Below are positions 47,716 to 57,202 of a stretch of DNA of 64,000 nt, piece after piece. This DNA is from Prosthecobacter sp. (GTDB lineage: Bacteria > Verrucomicrobiota > Verrucomicrobiia > Verrucomicrobiales > Verrucomicrobiaceae). The DNA is taken from assembly GCF_029946185.1 (NCBI RefSeq), contig NZ_JAQSEA010000279.1, positions 1 through 64,000 of the forward strand, given 5' to 3'. Positions within the stretch are counted from its first letter, which is position 1. The number at the start of each line of letters is the position of its first letter. The translations under genes and the position numbers were made by a program. The notes beneath the pieces were generated by a model, which had not been told where the DNA came from, did not search any database, and saw only the letters and a program-made list of their open reading frames with translations.

Positions 47716-48579
47716 ATGAAACTGCTGTGCTCCTTATTGCTCTTTTCAGCCGTCGCTCTCTGCGCTGCTGAATCCATTCCGCTTTGGCCGGACAAGCCGC
47801 CGCAGTTTCTTGAGAACGCACCTGCTGAAGCTCATGAAGAACGCGGCACGATACGAAATGTCACCGTGCCCACGATCACGCGCTTCCTGCCACCCGCGGA
47901 CAAAAGCACGGGCATGGCGATCATCGTTTGCGCGGGCGGTGGCTATGGTGCGCTGGACTGGAAAACGCATGTCGAGTACGCCGCCGCTGTTTTCAATCCG
48001 AAGGGGGTCGCCATCATCGGACTGAAGTATCGGCTGCGCCCGCCGCATAAGCTGGATAATGCCGGCATTCAGGCGCTGACACTTCTCGATGCGAAGCGAG
48101 CGGTACGACTGGTGAGGCATCGTGAGGCGGAGTGGGGCATTGATCCGCAGCAGATCGGCATCGCCGGATATTCAGCCGGTGGAAATCTGAGCATGAACCT
48201 CGCGGCAAACTTTGATCGCGGTGATGCGCAGTCCTCCGACCCTGTCGAGCACGAGAGCAGCCGCCCCGATTTCGCAGTCGGTCTCGCGACGTGGCACTGG
48301 CGGCAGAAAGAGTCGCCGTTTGTGTTTCGGAAAGACACGCCGCCGGTGTTTCTCGTGCATGCCACGAATGATGGCATCAACGGGGGTGCGCCGATTGAGA
48401 TGCCGAAGGCCATCAAGGTGGATCTGGAGAAGCTCGGTGTGCCGGTGCGCATGGAGATTTTTGACGTTGGCTCGCATGGCGTGGGCAATCTGATTCCGCA
48501 GCGCGTGAAAAACGGCTTTCCGCCCGCACAGTGGCCGGAACTGCTGCTGGCGTGGCTCAAGGACCTGCCCAAGCCATAA
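47716..48579 (+). CDS. Secreted alpha/beta hydrolase (esterase/acetylxylan esterase-like)
   Basis: Signal peptide; GMAIIVCAGGGYGALDWKTHVEYAAAVFNPKGVAIIGLKYRL; GIAGYSAGGNLSMNLA. ORF track start is 47641. Confidence 0.9.
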   Translation: MKLLCSLLLFSAVALCAAESIPLWPDKPPQFLENAPAEAHEERGTIRNVTVPTITRFLPPADKSTGMAIIVCAGGGYGALDWKTHVEYAAAVFNPKGVAIIGLKYRLRPPHKLDNAGIQALTLLDAKRAVRLVRHREAEWGIDPQQIGIAGYSAGGNLSMNLAANFDRGDAQSSDPVEHESSRPDFAVGLATWHWRQKESPFVFRKDTPPVFLVHATNDGINGGAPIEMPKAIKVDLEKLGVPVRMEIFDVGSHGVGNLIPQRVKNGFPPAQWPELLLAWLKDLPKP

Positions 48580-48802
48580 TATTTTCGCCCACCGAGCGCT
48601 GACGCTACGCTGGCGGCGCGAGGGCTGCCAAGATCAAAGCCGACTTGCAGCAATGATTACCGCGACATGATGCACCGAGCAATCCGGACTCGACAGGCGA
48701 CAAGGCGAACTGAGCGCAAAGGAGGTGCAACGACGTTGCCGGATTTGAAAGAGTTTCAACCTAGGTACGTGGAGTACATTCCACCGCCACTCCGTCATCT
48801 GC

Positions 48803-50218
48803 ATGAAGACTCCACTTCTGACTCTGCTTTCGTTCTTCGTCCTTTTGCTTTCCTCATTGGGCGCGAAGCAGCCCAACGTGGTCATCATCCTCGCTGATGA
48901 TCTTGGCTATGGCGATCTCGGGTGCTATGGACATCCGCAGATCAAAACGCCGAACCTTGACCGCATGGCGGCGGAGGGTGCGCGGCTCACGCAGTTCAAC
49001 TGCCCGGCACCGTTTTGCGCACCCACGCGGTCGGCGCTGATGACGGGGCGTTACCCCTTCCGCTGCGGCATGACTGCCAATCCCGCGCCGGATGGCGGTC
49101 CGGCTGCGGATGCGCTGCATCTGCCGGAGTCGGAGATCACGCTGGCGCAGGCGCTGAAAACATCCGGTTATGCCACGGTCATGGTGGGGAAATGGCATCT
49201 TGGCCACAAAGCGGGCTTCCTGCCCACGGATCGCGGATTCGATGAGTATTACGGCATCCCGTACTCGAATGACATGCGGCCTGTTCAGGTGCTGGAAGGC
49301 ACGCAGGTCATTGAGCACCCCGTGGTGCAGGCCACGCTGACACGGCGCTACACGGAGCGCGCACTGGGCTTCATTGAGCGCAGCAAGGACCAGCCGTTTT
49401 TCCTCTACCTCGCTGAGGCGATGCCGCACAAGCCGCTCGCGGTATCTGAGGCGTTCTACAAGAAGAGCGAGGCCGGACTGTATGGCGATGCCGTGGAGGA
49501 ACTCGACTGGAGCGTAGGCCAGGTGCTGGCGAAACTGAAGGAACTGGGGCTGGATGAAAATACGCTCGTGCTTTTTACCAGCGACAACGGCCCATGGTTC
49601 GGTGGCAACAGCGGCGGACTGCGTGGCATGAAAGGAGCGCAGTGGGAAGGTGGCTACCGCGTGCCAATGATCGCGCGCTGGCCCGGCAAGATTCCCGCCG
49701 GTCATGTGAGCGATCAAATGGCGATCACCATGGACCTCTTTGCCACGGTGCTGGAAGTGACGGGCGCAAAGATGCCGGACGAGCGTATGCTGGATGGCCT
49801 CAACATCATGCCGCTGTTCACCAGCGCGGCAAAATCGCCGCACGAGTATATCTTTGGTCATTTCAATTCCAAGCTGGCCAACATCCGCGATGCGCGCTGG
49901 AAGCTGCATGTGCTTCCCGCAGGACAGTTGAAGCTCAAGCCAGGTGCGGATGGCAAGTGGCCCGATCCACGCGCGCCCGATGGCGTCACGATCCTCGCGC
50001 CGTATGAGCAGTATAACCTCGACGCCTTTCCTGGACTCAACACCGGCGATGCCGCAGCGAAGATGCAGCTTTTTGATCTGCAAAACGACCCGGGTGAGCA
50101 GCATGATGTGGCCGCACAGCACCCTGATGAAGTGAAACGACTCCTATCCGCCTATGAGGTGATGAACAAGGACGTGCCCGTCATCGAGGAGGTGAAGCGC
50201 ACGCCGTATAAAAAATAG
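48803..50218 (+). CDS. Sulfatase, Cys-type, secreted
   Basis: PNVVIILADDLGYGDLGCYGHPQIKTPNLDRMA and FCAPTRSALMTGRYPFRCG. Confidence 0.96.
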   Translation: MKTPLLTLLSFFVLLLSSLGAKQPNVVIILADDLGYGDLGCYGHPQIKTPNLDRMAAEGARLTQFNCPAPFCAPTRSALMTGRYPFRCGMTANPAPDGGPAADALHLPESEITLAQALKTSGYATVMVGKWHLGHKAGFLPTDRGFDEYYGIPYSNDMRPVQVLEGTQVIEHPVVQATLTRRYTERALGFIERSKDQPFFLYLAEAMPHKPLAVSEAFYKKSEAGLYGDAVEELDWSVGQVLAKLKELGLDENTLVLFTSDNGPWFGGNSGGLRGMKGAQWEGGYRVPMIARWPGKIPAGHVSDQMAITMDLFATVLEVTGAKMPDERMLDGLNIMPLFTSAAKSPHEYIFGHFNSKLANIRDARWKLHVLPAGQLKLKPGADGKWPDPRAPDGVTILAPYEQYNLDAFPGLNTGDAAAKMQLFDLQNDPGEQHDVAAQHPDEVKRLLSAYEVMNKDVPVIEEVKRTPYKK

Positions 50219-50287
50219 CGCCCGAACGTGCCTGAGGGCATTCCGTTGAAAGAGCGTCGGCTTGCCTGCGTCCTCACTCTTTCAACC

Positions 50288-51805
50288 ATGAAACTCGCCC
50301 TGACCCTTCTCTTTGTCCTCTCCTTGCATGCCTTCGCGGATCTCGCGGGCGGCAAGCCGAACATCATTCTCGTTATGACAGATGATCAGGGCTATGGCCA
50401 GCTGGCATGTCATGGCCATCCCTGGCTGAAGACGCCGAACCTTGACGCGCTGCATGAACAGAGCCTGCGCTTCACCCGCTTCCTCGTCAGCCCCACGTGC
50501 GCTCCCACGCGCAGCGCCATCATGACGGGCCGGCATCCGATGAAGAACGGCATCACTCACACCATTTTGGAGCGCGAGCGCATGACGCTGGACGCGATCA
50601 TCCTGCCGCAGGTACTTAAAACCGCAGGCTACACCTCCGGCATCTTTGGCAAATGGCACCTCGGAGATGAAGAGCCGTATCAGCCGCACAAGCGCGGCTT
50701 TGATGAAGCCTTCATCCACGGCGCGGGTGGCATCGGCCAGGCCTATCCCTGCTCCTGTGCGGATGTGCCGGACAACAAGTACATGGACCCCGTCATCCGT
50801 CACAATGGCAGCTTTGTGAAGACGCACGGTTTCTGCACAGATGTCTTCTTCACCGCCGCACTCGGCTGGATGAAGCAGCAGAAAGACAGCGGCAAGCCCT
50901 TCTTCACCTACCTCACCACCAACGCGCCGCACGGCCCCTACATCGCACCGGAGAAGAATGCGAAGCGCTTCACCGATCTGGGCTTTGGCAAAGATCAGGC
51001 CGGATTCTACGGCATGATCGAGAACATTGACGAAAACATGGGCCGCCTCGCGGAGAAGCTGAAGGAATGGGATCTGTATCAAAACACGGTCGTCATTTTC
51101 ATGTCTGACAACGGCACCACTGGCGGCGGCTCCGGCGTTCCCGGCAAGGATCTCGCCCCGGGGTATCCGTTCTTCAACGGCGATCAGGTCGGCCTGAAAG
51201 GCTCCACCGATGAAGGCGGCGTGCGCGTGCCATTCTTCATCCGCTGGGATGGCAAGATCAACGTCGGGCGTGACATCAGCCGCATCGCCGCACACATTGA
51301 CCTGCTGCCCACCTTTGCCGCGCTGGCCGGTGCGGAGCTGCCGAAGAACCAAGTCGAAGGCCGCAGCCTGCTGCCGCTGATCGAAGGCAAGGCGGACAAA
51401 TGGGAGGACCGCTTTCTCTTCACCCACGTCGCACGCTGGCCCACGGGCGAAGAACCGAACAAGTTCGAGTTTATCAACTACGGCGTGCGCAACCAGCGCT
51501 TCCGCTTCGTCGGCCCGCGAGGTGGTGGCGGCAATCCGAAGAAGAACAAAAAGGCGGCTGCATCACCCGCAAAAAGCGCGCTCTATGACATCGAAGCCGA
51601 TCCGTATCAGAAGACCGATGTCAGCGGCGACTACCCTGAAGTGACCGAAAAGATGAACACCGCCTACGAGGCCTTCTGGAAGGAAGCACGCCCTCTCATG
51701 ATCAACGAAACCGCGCCCATGTCTCCCACGAAGCCCTACTGGGAGCTTTATGAGAAACAGCTCAAGTCCGGCGGCATTCCGGAATGGACGCCTCCTTCGC
51801 TTTAA
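50288..51805 (+). CDS. Sulfatase, Cys-type, secreted
   Basis: PNIILVMTDDQGYGQLACHGHPWLKTPNLDALH and TCAPTRSAIMTGRHPMKNG. ORF track start is 50228. Confidence 0.96.
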   Translation: MKLALTLLFVLSLHAFADLAGGKPNIILVMTDDQGYGQLACHGHPWLKTPNLDALHEQSLRFTRFLVSPTCAPTRSAIMTGRHPMKNGITHTILERERMTLDAIILPQVLKTAGYTSGIFGKWHLGDEEPYQPHKRGFDEAFIHGAGGIGQAYPCSCADVPDNKYMDPVIRHNGSFVKTHGFCTDVFFTAALGWMKQQKDSGKPFFTYLTTNAPHGPYIAPEKNAKRFTDLGFGKDQAGFYGMIENIDENMGRLAEKLKEWDLYQNTVVIFMSDNGTTGGGSGVPGKDLAPGYPFFNGDQVGLKGSTDEGGVRVPFFIRWDGKINVGRDISRIAAHIDLLPTFAALAGAELPKNQVEGRSLLPLIEGKADKWEDRFLFTHVARWPTGEEPNKFEFINYGVRNQRFRFVGPRGGGGNPKKNKKAAASPAKSALYDIEADPYQKTDVSGDYPEVTEKMNTAYEAFWKEARPLMINETAPMSPTKPYWELYEKQLKSGGIPEWTPPSL

Positions 51806-52998
51806 TCATCATCGCGCTTCACAAACCGCCTGCGGTGCCACAGCAGCCAGAGTGTGGCGAGCAGCGCCCAGGTCAGGGAGGCGTAGATGTGATGTGACAC
51901 CGTGGTCGAAGGCCTCCAAGCGGGCGTGGCCCGGGTGATGGCGGCAAGGATGCCGAGGAACATCAGGAAGCGCACCCACTTGCTCTTCACGGAGAAGCCG
52001 TCAAGATCGCCGCTGTGGCCAAACAGCACACGGCTGCCGACGATAATCATCAGCATGCCAAAACCGCCGATGTAGAGCAGATGCTCCACACTGACATGCT
52101 GGGCGTAGAAAAATCCGGCAAGCGCCAAACCGAGCCAGCCGAGGATCAACGACCAAAGCAGCCCCGTAGTGAGGGATCCGCTCTGCTCCGTTTTCCAGCG
52201 CACCTCCATGAACAGATAACCCGCAGCCACGAGCGCCCGCAGCGTATAACCCGCGATGATCTGACCGCAGGCTTCGAGAAAGAAACTGCTCACGAGGAGG
52301 CCGGCGGTCAGGAGAGCACGTACGAGTTTGGTCCGAAGATGCGCCTCCGTTTTTGGATCGCCAAAATCACCGCCGAGCATGCGTGGGAATACAAACGAGC
52401 CGATGCCCAGCACCGGGGGCAGCAGCAGGCCCTGATAGAGCAGGAGATTCGCGAGGCGGAAACGCGCTGGATCAAGCAAGGTCGCTGGAGACAGCAGCAG
52501 CGCCGCACCTGTGATACCGCAGATCAGACCGATGAACGCGAGAAGCAACTGCGGCGGCGGTGCCTCCGTGCGAAATTTCACCACGCGGATCATGAGGCAC
52601 AGCAGCAGCGAGCCGAGCAGCGCGATGAAGAACATATCTCCCCAGGCCATGTGCAGGGTGAGATGGGAAATGCCGCAGGCCATATGCAGCGCGAAGAGCC
52701 AGAGCAGCTCCGGTGGTGTGAGCTTCGGAGCCGTTGCCATGCGTGGCCCGGCGGTGCCGAGAAAACCGACGACGAAGGCCGCGCCGAAGGCTTCAATCAT
52801 GATACGCGCGTGAACGAAGCCCGGATAGAAGCCGAGCTGCTGCGCATAATACAGAGGCCATAGCGTCACGCCGATGATGCTCCAAATGGCACCGCTGAAA
52901 AAGAACACGCGATACGGCTCTGCGGCGAGCCAGCGCAGACCATCGTGGCACGGGCGGGCGGGCTTGAGCTTCTTATGTTTGCAGGCGGGAAAGCTCAC
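51802..52998 (-). CDS. nnrS: NnrS-family membrane protein
   Basis: About 12 hydrophobic segments; EPYRVFFFSGAIWSIIGVTLW, HARIMIEAFGAAFVVGFLGTAGPRM, GSFVFPRMLGG. Confidence 0.88.
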   Translation of the reverse strand: MSFPACKHKKLKPARPCHDGLRWLAAEPYRVFFFSGAIWSIIGVTLWPLYYAQQLGFYPGFVHARIMIEAFGAAFVVGFLGTAGPRMATAPKLTPPELLWLFALHMACGISHLTLHMAWGDMFFIALLGSLLLCLMIRVVKFRTEAPPPQLLLAFIGLICGITGAALLLSPATLLDPARFRLANLLLYQGLLLPPVLGIGSFVFPRMLGGDFGDPKTEAHLRTKLVRALLTAGLLVSSFFLEACGQIIAGYTLRALVAAGYLFMEVRWKTEQSGSLTTGLLWSLILGWLGLALAGFFYAQHVSVEHLLYIGGFGMLMIIVGSRVLFGHSGDLDGFSVKSKWVRFLMFLGILAAITRATPAWRPSTTVSHHIYASLTWALLATLWLLWHRRRFVKRDDD

Positions 52999-53012
52999 GG
53001 GATAAAAGGGGT

Positions 53013-54311
53013 TCAGTGTTTTTCCAGCTGCTTCCGTACCGCATCGACGACCGGCTGAATGTCGGCACCCAGGGCCTCCACGCGGAGCACCACCCTGCCG
53101 TCCGCATCAAGCACTGCAATGAGGTTGGAGTGGGCGAAGAAGCCATCCACCAGCTGATATTTGAAGTCCAGCGCCACGGCAGACTGCTGCACGACGTCAG
53201 CAGGGGCGGCAAGGAAAGTCCAGCGGGCGGGGCTCAAGCTGCGCTCAAGCATCGTGGCGGTCATCTGTTCAGGCGTGTCGTACTGCGGGTCGATGGAAAG
53301 AAAAACAAAGCCCGTCCGGGCCGCGTCTTTGCCGAGTGCCTGCTCAATGTGCTGCATGTCTGACAAGATGCGCGGGCAGGCGAATTGGCAGCGTGTGAAG
53401 CCCATGGTGACAACATGCACCTTGCCGCGCAGACTGGCTAGTGTGGCCGGTTTGTTGTCCTGGCCGCGCCATTCACCGGGCAGATCATAGACGGTGGCAA
53501 AGGCGATGACAGGACTCTTTGGCGTGCCCGGTGTGATGGACTGAGCGGCACGGAAGCCGAGGCTGCCCACGCAGTACGCGCCCTTCAGGCTGGAACGAAG
53601 TGCATAACGCATGAAGGCGGCGTAATTGGTGACGTCGGTTGCGAGCAGCGCTCCTGCGCCACAGAATAATTTCCGCTCCAGTGAGCCGTCACCACGCGAG
53701 TCACCCACGAGCAAGGTGGAGTTGAAATCCTGCACCCACTCCCACACGAGACCATGCATTCCGCGCAGGCCGTAAACGTTTTGCGTGCCGGTGTGGACAT
53801 CCTCTAGCGCTGACGTCGCAGGTTTTGAATACCACTCCAAAAGCTGCCGCAGATAGGCCGGGTCCGTGCTCGCATCCTGATTCGTGGCATCAGCGCGTGC
53901 TACGAACTCCCACTCATCCTGCGTAGGCAGCCGCTTTCCTTGTGCTTCGCAGCAGGCCTTCGCCGCAAACCACGAAACATACGTCACCGGCGCGTTGCCG
54001 GGGGCCTTGTCACCGAGTTCGAGATCACCCGCCCAATTGGACAGGTAATTCGCATCTGCCAGCGAACGCCTCACCTTTGATTTCTGCCACTCGGGATGCG
54101 CCTTCACGAACTGGAGAAATTCTCCGTTCGTCACCTGCGCCACAGCCATGAAGAAGGACTGAGTTTTGCGGCTCTTCGACTCCTTCGCGTAGAGCGGCTT
54201 GTAGTCACCACCGGAAATGAAAACCATGTGCGGTGGCGGCTGCGGCGCTGCTGCCTGCAAGATGCTGAGCGTACCGGCAAAAATCAGCAGTGATGTGAGG
54301 GCAGTTTTCAT
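53013..54311 (-). CDS. Fusion of a FGE/SUMF1-like domain (degenerate active site) with a SCO1/SenC thioredoxin-like domain
   Basis: N-terminal MVFISGGDYKPLY...VTYVSWFAAKACCEAQGKRLPTQDEWEFVAR...GLVWEWVQDFNS...GSLGFRAA. C-terminal VVTMGFTRCQFACPRILSDMQ (CxxxC) ... VFLSIDPQYDTPEQM. Confidence 0.9.
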   Translation of the reverse strand: MKTALTSLLIFAGTLSILQAAAPQPPPHMVFISGGDYKPLYAKESKSRKTQSFFMAVAQVTNGEFLQFVKAHPEWQKSKVRRSLADANYLSNWAGDLELGDKAPGNAPVTYVSWFAAKACCEAQGKRLPTQDEWEFVARADATNQDASTDPAYLRQLLEWYSKPATSALEDVHTGTQNVYGLRGMHGLVWEWVQDFNSTLLVGDSRGDGSLERKLFCGAGALLATDVTNYAAFMRYALRSSLKGAYCVGSLGFRAAQSITPGTPKSPVIAFATVYDLPGEWRGQDNKPATLASLRGKVHVVTMGFTRCQFACPRILSDMQHIEQALGKDAARTGFVFLSIDPQYDTPEQMTATMLERSLSPARWTFLAAPADVVQQSAVALDFKYQLVDGFFAHSNLIAVLDADGRVVLRVEALGADIQPVVDAVRKQLEKH

Positions 54312-54314
54312 GCA

Positions 54315-55862
54315 TCAATGTGTTCCGGGCGCGGCCGGCGCAGGAACGGTCTCACGCACTTCCTTGACTGTCGCCGGAAGCACCTCGGTGCCGTTGTTAC
54401 CCCACTGGCTGTAAACATACGTGAGCACGTTTGCGACTTGCTCGTCGTTCAGACCGAGCTGAGGCATGATGCTTTCGTAGGTCTCTTCATTGACGGTGAC
54501 CTTGCCCTCCAGTCCATGCAGCACGTTGCTGATCGCACGTTTGGGATCGGCATTGAGATAGTCCGACTTCGCGAGTGGCGGGAAGGCTTTCGGGATGCCC
54601 TGGCCTTCCGGCTGATGGCAGGCGAAGCAGACCGAGGTGTAGATGATTTTGCCGCGTGCAATGCGCTCATCCTTGTTTGCGGCCGGAGCCTGCTGCGTGG
54701 CCACCTGCGGCATGGTCTGAATCGCACCGCCTTCGAACCGGTAGATGCGATCATCCTGCTTGCCCGAATAAATCACCTTGTTCTCCTCGCCCGTGACTTT
54801 GATCATGCCGATCGCCCCTTTGTTGAAGGCACGAAAGATCGAGTGATCGACGAGGATGTAGCTGCCGGGAACTTCGAGGCCGAACTCAACTATGGTCGAT
54901 CCGCCAGAGGGTATCATCGTCGTCTGGACGTTGTGCTGTGCGGGCGGAGCAGCGCCTTCGAGGTAAACCGTGTCGAAGATTTCGCCGATGACATGGAATG
55001 AAGACGTGAGGTTGGGTCCGGCATTGCCGACGAACAGACGCACTTTCTCGCCGACCTTCGCGGACATGGCATTGTCACCGGCGATGGCGCCGACGGAACC
55101 GTTGAAGACGACGTAGTCCGCATTCTCGGCCAGTGCTTTTTCCATGCTGAAAGGCTGCAGGCCTCGCGCACCATACGGCCCCTTGGTGTAAAATTCAGAC
55201 TGCATGACATAGTACTCCCGGTCCACTTTGGGCAGGCCGCCGACCGGCTCGACCAGGATGAGACCATACATACCGTTCGCGATGTGCATGCCCACCGGCG
55301 CTGTGGCGCAGTGATAGACAAACAATCCTGGCACCAGTGCCTTGAACGAGAACACAGACTCGTGTCCAGGGGCTGTGAACGAGGCTGCCGCACCACCGCC
55401 CGGCCCGGTCACGGCGTGCAGGTCAATGTTGTGAGGCATCTTGCTGTCAGGGCGGTTCATGAGATGGAACTCTACCTCGTCATTCTGGCGAATGCGCATG
55501 AACTTGCCCGGCACACTGCCGCCGAAGGTCCAGAAGGTGTAGTCCACGCCATCCGCCATGCGTTTCACCAGTTCCTGCACCTCCAGCTTCACGGTGACTT
55601 TCGTGGGATGATCTCGCGTGATCGGCGGCGGCACATTGGGCGCATCGGTGAGCACGGCATCTTCACTGCCGGAGAGGGGCCGGTCCGGCTGCGTCAGAGT
55701 GGCAGCCACTGTTTCGGCCGCAGGAGTCTTGGAATAAGACTCCGTCTCTTTGATGAACGTTTCCTGAGAGATTTTTTGGTTTGGGCTCAGTTCTCCATCG
55801 CCACATTGTGTGAGCAAGATGGCAGTGAGTGCGAGAAGAATACGGTTGGCGATTTTTGTCAT
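54315..55862 (-). CDS. nirK: Copper-containing nitrite reductase (NirK/AniA type) with C-terminal cytochrome c domain
   Basis: [60 protein letters not shown] copper motifs; C-terminal [21 protein letters not shown]. Confidence 0.95.
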   Translation of the reverse strand: MTKIANRILLALTAILLTQCGDGELSPNQKISQETFIKETESYSKTPAAETVAATLTQPDRPLSGSEDAVLTDAPNVPPPITRDHPTKVTVKLEVQELVKRMADGVDYTFWTFGGSVPGKFMRIRQNDEVEFHLMNRPDSKMPHNIDLHAVTGPGGGAAASFTAPGHESVFSFKALVPGLFVYHCATAPVGMHIANGMYGLILVEPVGGLPKVDREYYVMQSEFYTKGPYGARGLQPFSMEKALAENADYVVFNGSVGAIAGDNAMSAKVGEKVRLFVGNAGPNLTSSFHVIGEIFDTVYLEGAAPPAQHNVQTTMIPSGGSTIVEFGLEVPGSYILVDHSIFRAFNKGAIGMIKVTGEENKVIYSGKQDDRIYRFEGGAIQTMPQVATQQAPAANKDERIARGKIIYTSVCFACHQPEGQGIPKAFPPLAKSDYLNADPKRAISNVLHGLEGKVTVNEETYESIMPQLGLNDEQVANVLTYVYSQWGNNGTEVLPATVKEVRETVPAPAAPGTH

Positions 55863-56320
55863 GGTGATGAGGGTTGGTAGCGCGCGTAGCGCTCACGTTG
55901 CTCCGGTGTGAGGGTGGCGGGATCAAAACGTGGATCGGGAACTTGATTGATGCGTGAGTAGATGACGTTTGCCATATCCGCCGCGCAGTTTTTGATGTGC
56001 TCGGCCTTCTCGCCGGCAAAGAGATCGTCCACCGTGCTGCGGAAGAGCATTAGCCAGTGGTCAAATTGCGCCCGTCCCATGGCCGTCAGTGGCACGAGTT
56101 TGGCATGCGTTGCGATGGGATTGCCCGTGAAGCCACCCGTGCGGAAGAGCACCGTCTCCCAGAAGGCGTACATCTTCGGCAGATGCTCGGTCCAGTTTGT
56201 CTGCGCCACCTCAGTGAAGATGAACCCCAGCACCTCATCGGTGCGGATGCGGTCGTAGAAGGAGTTCACCAGCGTTTCGATTTCGGCGCGTCTGGCGATG
56301 TCAGGCTTGGTCTCAAACAT
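55859..56320 (-). CDS. Group III truncated hemoglobin
   Basis: [66 protein letters not shown] overlap with nirK. ORF track start is 56446. Confidence 0.9.
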   Translation of the reverse strand: MFETKPDIARRAEIETLVNSFYDRIRTDEVLGFIFTEVAQTNWTEHLPKMYAFWETVLFRTGGFTGNPIATHAKLVPLTAMGRAQFDHWLMLFRSTVDDLFAGEKAEHIKNCAADMANVIYSRINQVPDPRFDPATLTPEQRERYARYQPSSP

Positions 56321-56437
56321 GCATGCACAATGCAACATTAACTGTCGATGTCGCTCCACTGTTTCTGTGACGTTGTGCGCGAGAATTGGCCTGTTTGCGA
56401 GCGCAACAAACGCGCATCTCTGAGCAGGATCGGTGGA

Positions 56438-56460
56438 TTGATGCATCCGCGATACATCTT
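56438..56460. promoter_or_regulatory. NsrR-like palindromic site
   Basis: TTGATGCAT-CCGCG-ATACATCTT resembles AAGATGYAT-N5-ATRCATCTT; lies between the divergent globin genes. Confidence 0.6.
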
Positions 56461-56481
56461 ATTAAATAGCCCAACCAAAAC

Positions 56482-57075
56482 ATGAAACTTATTCTCTCAT
56501 CACTCGCCACCGTCAGCCTCGTCATGACATTGCTGGTCAATGCCGCCATGGCCATTGATCCAGCCGCCGTCGCCACTGAAACCCTCACGAACACCGTCTG
56601 CCCGGTCACCGGCACGGTGGTCGATCCCGCGATCACCACCGAGTATGAAGGTCGGAAGTGGGCCTTTGCCAAAGAGGAGTGCAAAACGAAGTGGCTGAAG
56701 GCGCGCGAGGACAGCCTTTACCAAAAGCTGGGAGGCAAAGGCGCCATGGAGGCTGCGATCGACGCCTTCTATGTGAAGGTGCTGGCCGATGACCGCGTGA
56801 AGCATTTCTTCGATGACGTGAGCATGGACAAGCAGCGCCGGAAGCAGAAGGAATTCCTCAGCGCCGCCTTCGGCGGACCGCTGCCATGGACTGGCAAGGA
56901 CATGCGCAAAGCCCATGAGGGCATGGGAATTACGGAGGAGCAGTTCAACGCCATCGCTGAAAATTTGGTGAACACTTTGAAGGATCTTAAAATCCGTCAG
57001 GAACTCATCGACCAGGTCGTCGCCATCGCTCTCACGACCAAGGACGATGTGCTGGAGCGTCCGAAGAAGAGTTGA
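56482..57075 (+). CDS. Exported YHS-like domain fused to group I truncated hemoglobin
   Basis: Signal peptide; VCPVTGTVVDPAITTEYEGRKWAFAKEECKTKWLKARED (YHS-like) followed by SLYQKLGGKGAMEAAIDAFYVKVLADDRVKHFFDDVSMDKQRRKQKEFLSAAFGGP (globin). Confidence 0.9.
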   Translation: MKLILSSLATVSLVMTLLVNAAMAIDPAAVATETLTNTVCPVTGTVVDPAITTEYEGRKWAFAKEECKTKWLKAREDSLYQKLGGKGAMEAAIDAFYVKVLADDRVKHFFDDVSMDKQRRKQKEFLSAAFGGPLPWTGKDMRKAHEGMGITEEQFNAIAENLVNTLKDLKIRQELIDQVVAIALTTKDDVLERPKKS

Positions 57076-57202
57076 GAACCCTTCCTCTTCCCCCTTAAAC
57101 CCTCGGCCGCCGTAGTGAGTGCGTGGAGTCGCTCGCTGCGGCGGTTGTGTTTGCAGAAAAAAGATGCTGAATCGAGTTCATGGCAGCGTTTGATCTTCCG
57201 CC

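Noticed and set aside
53013-54311. Calling the FGE-like protein the activating enzyme for the seven sulfatases
   Set aside because: Catalytic Cys pair not found at the expected positions; fused to SCO1 and co-directional with nirK rather than the sulfatases.
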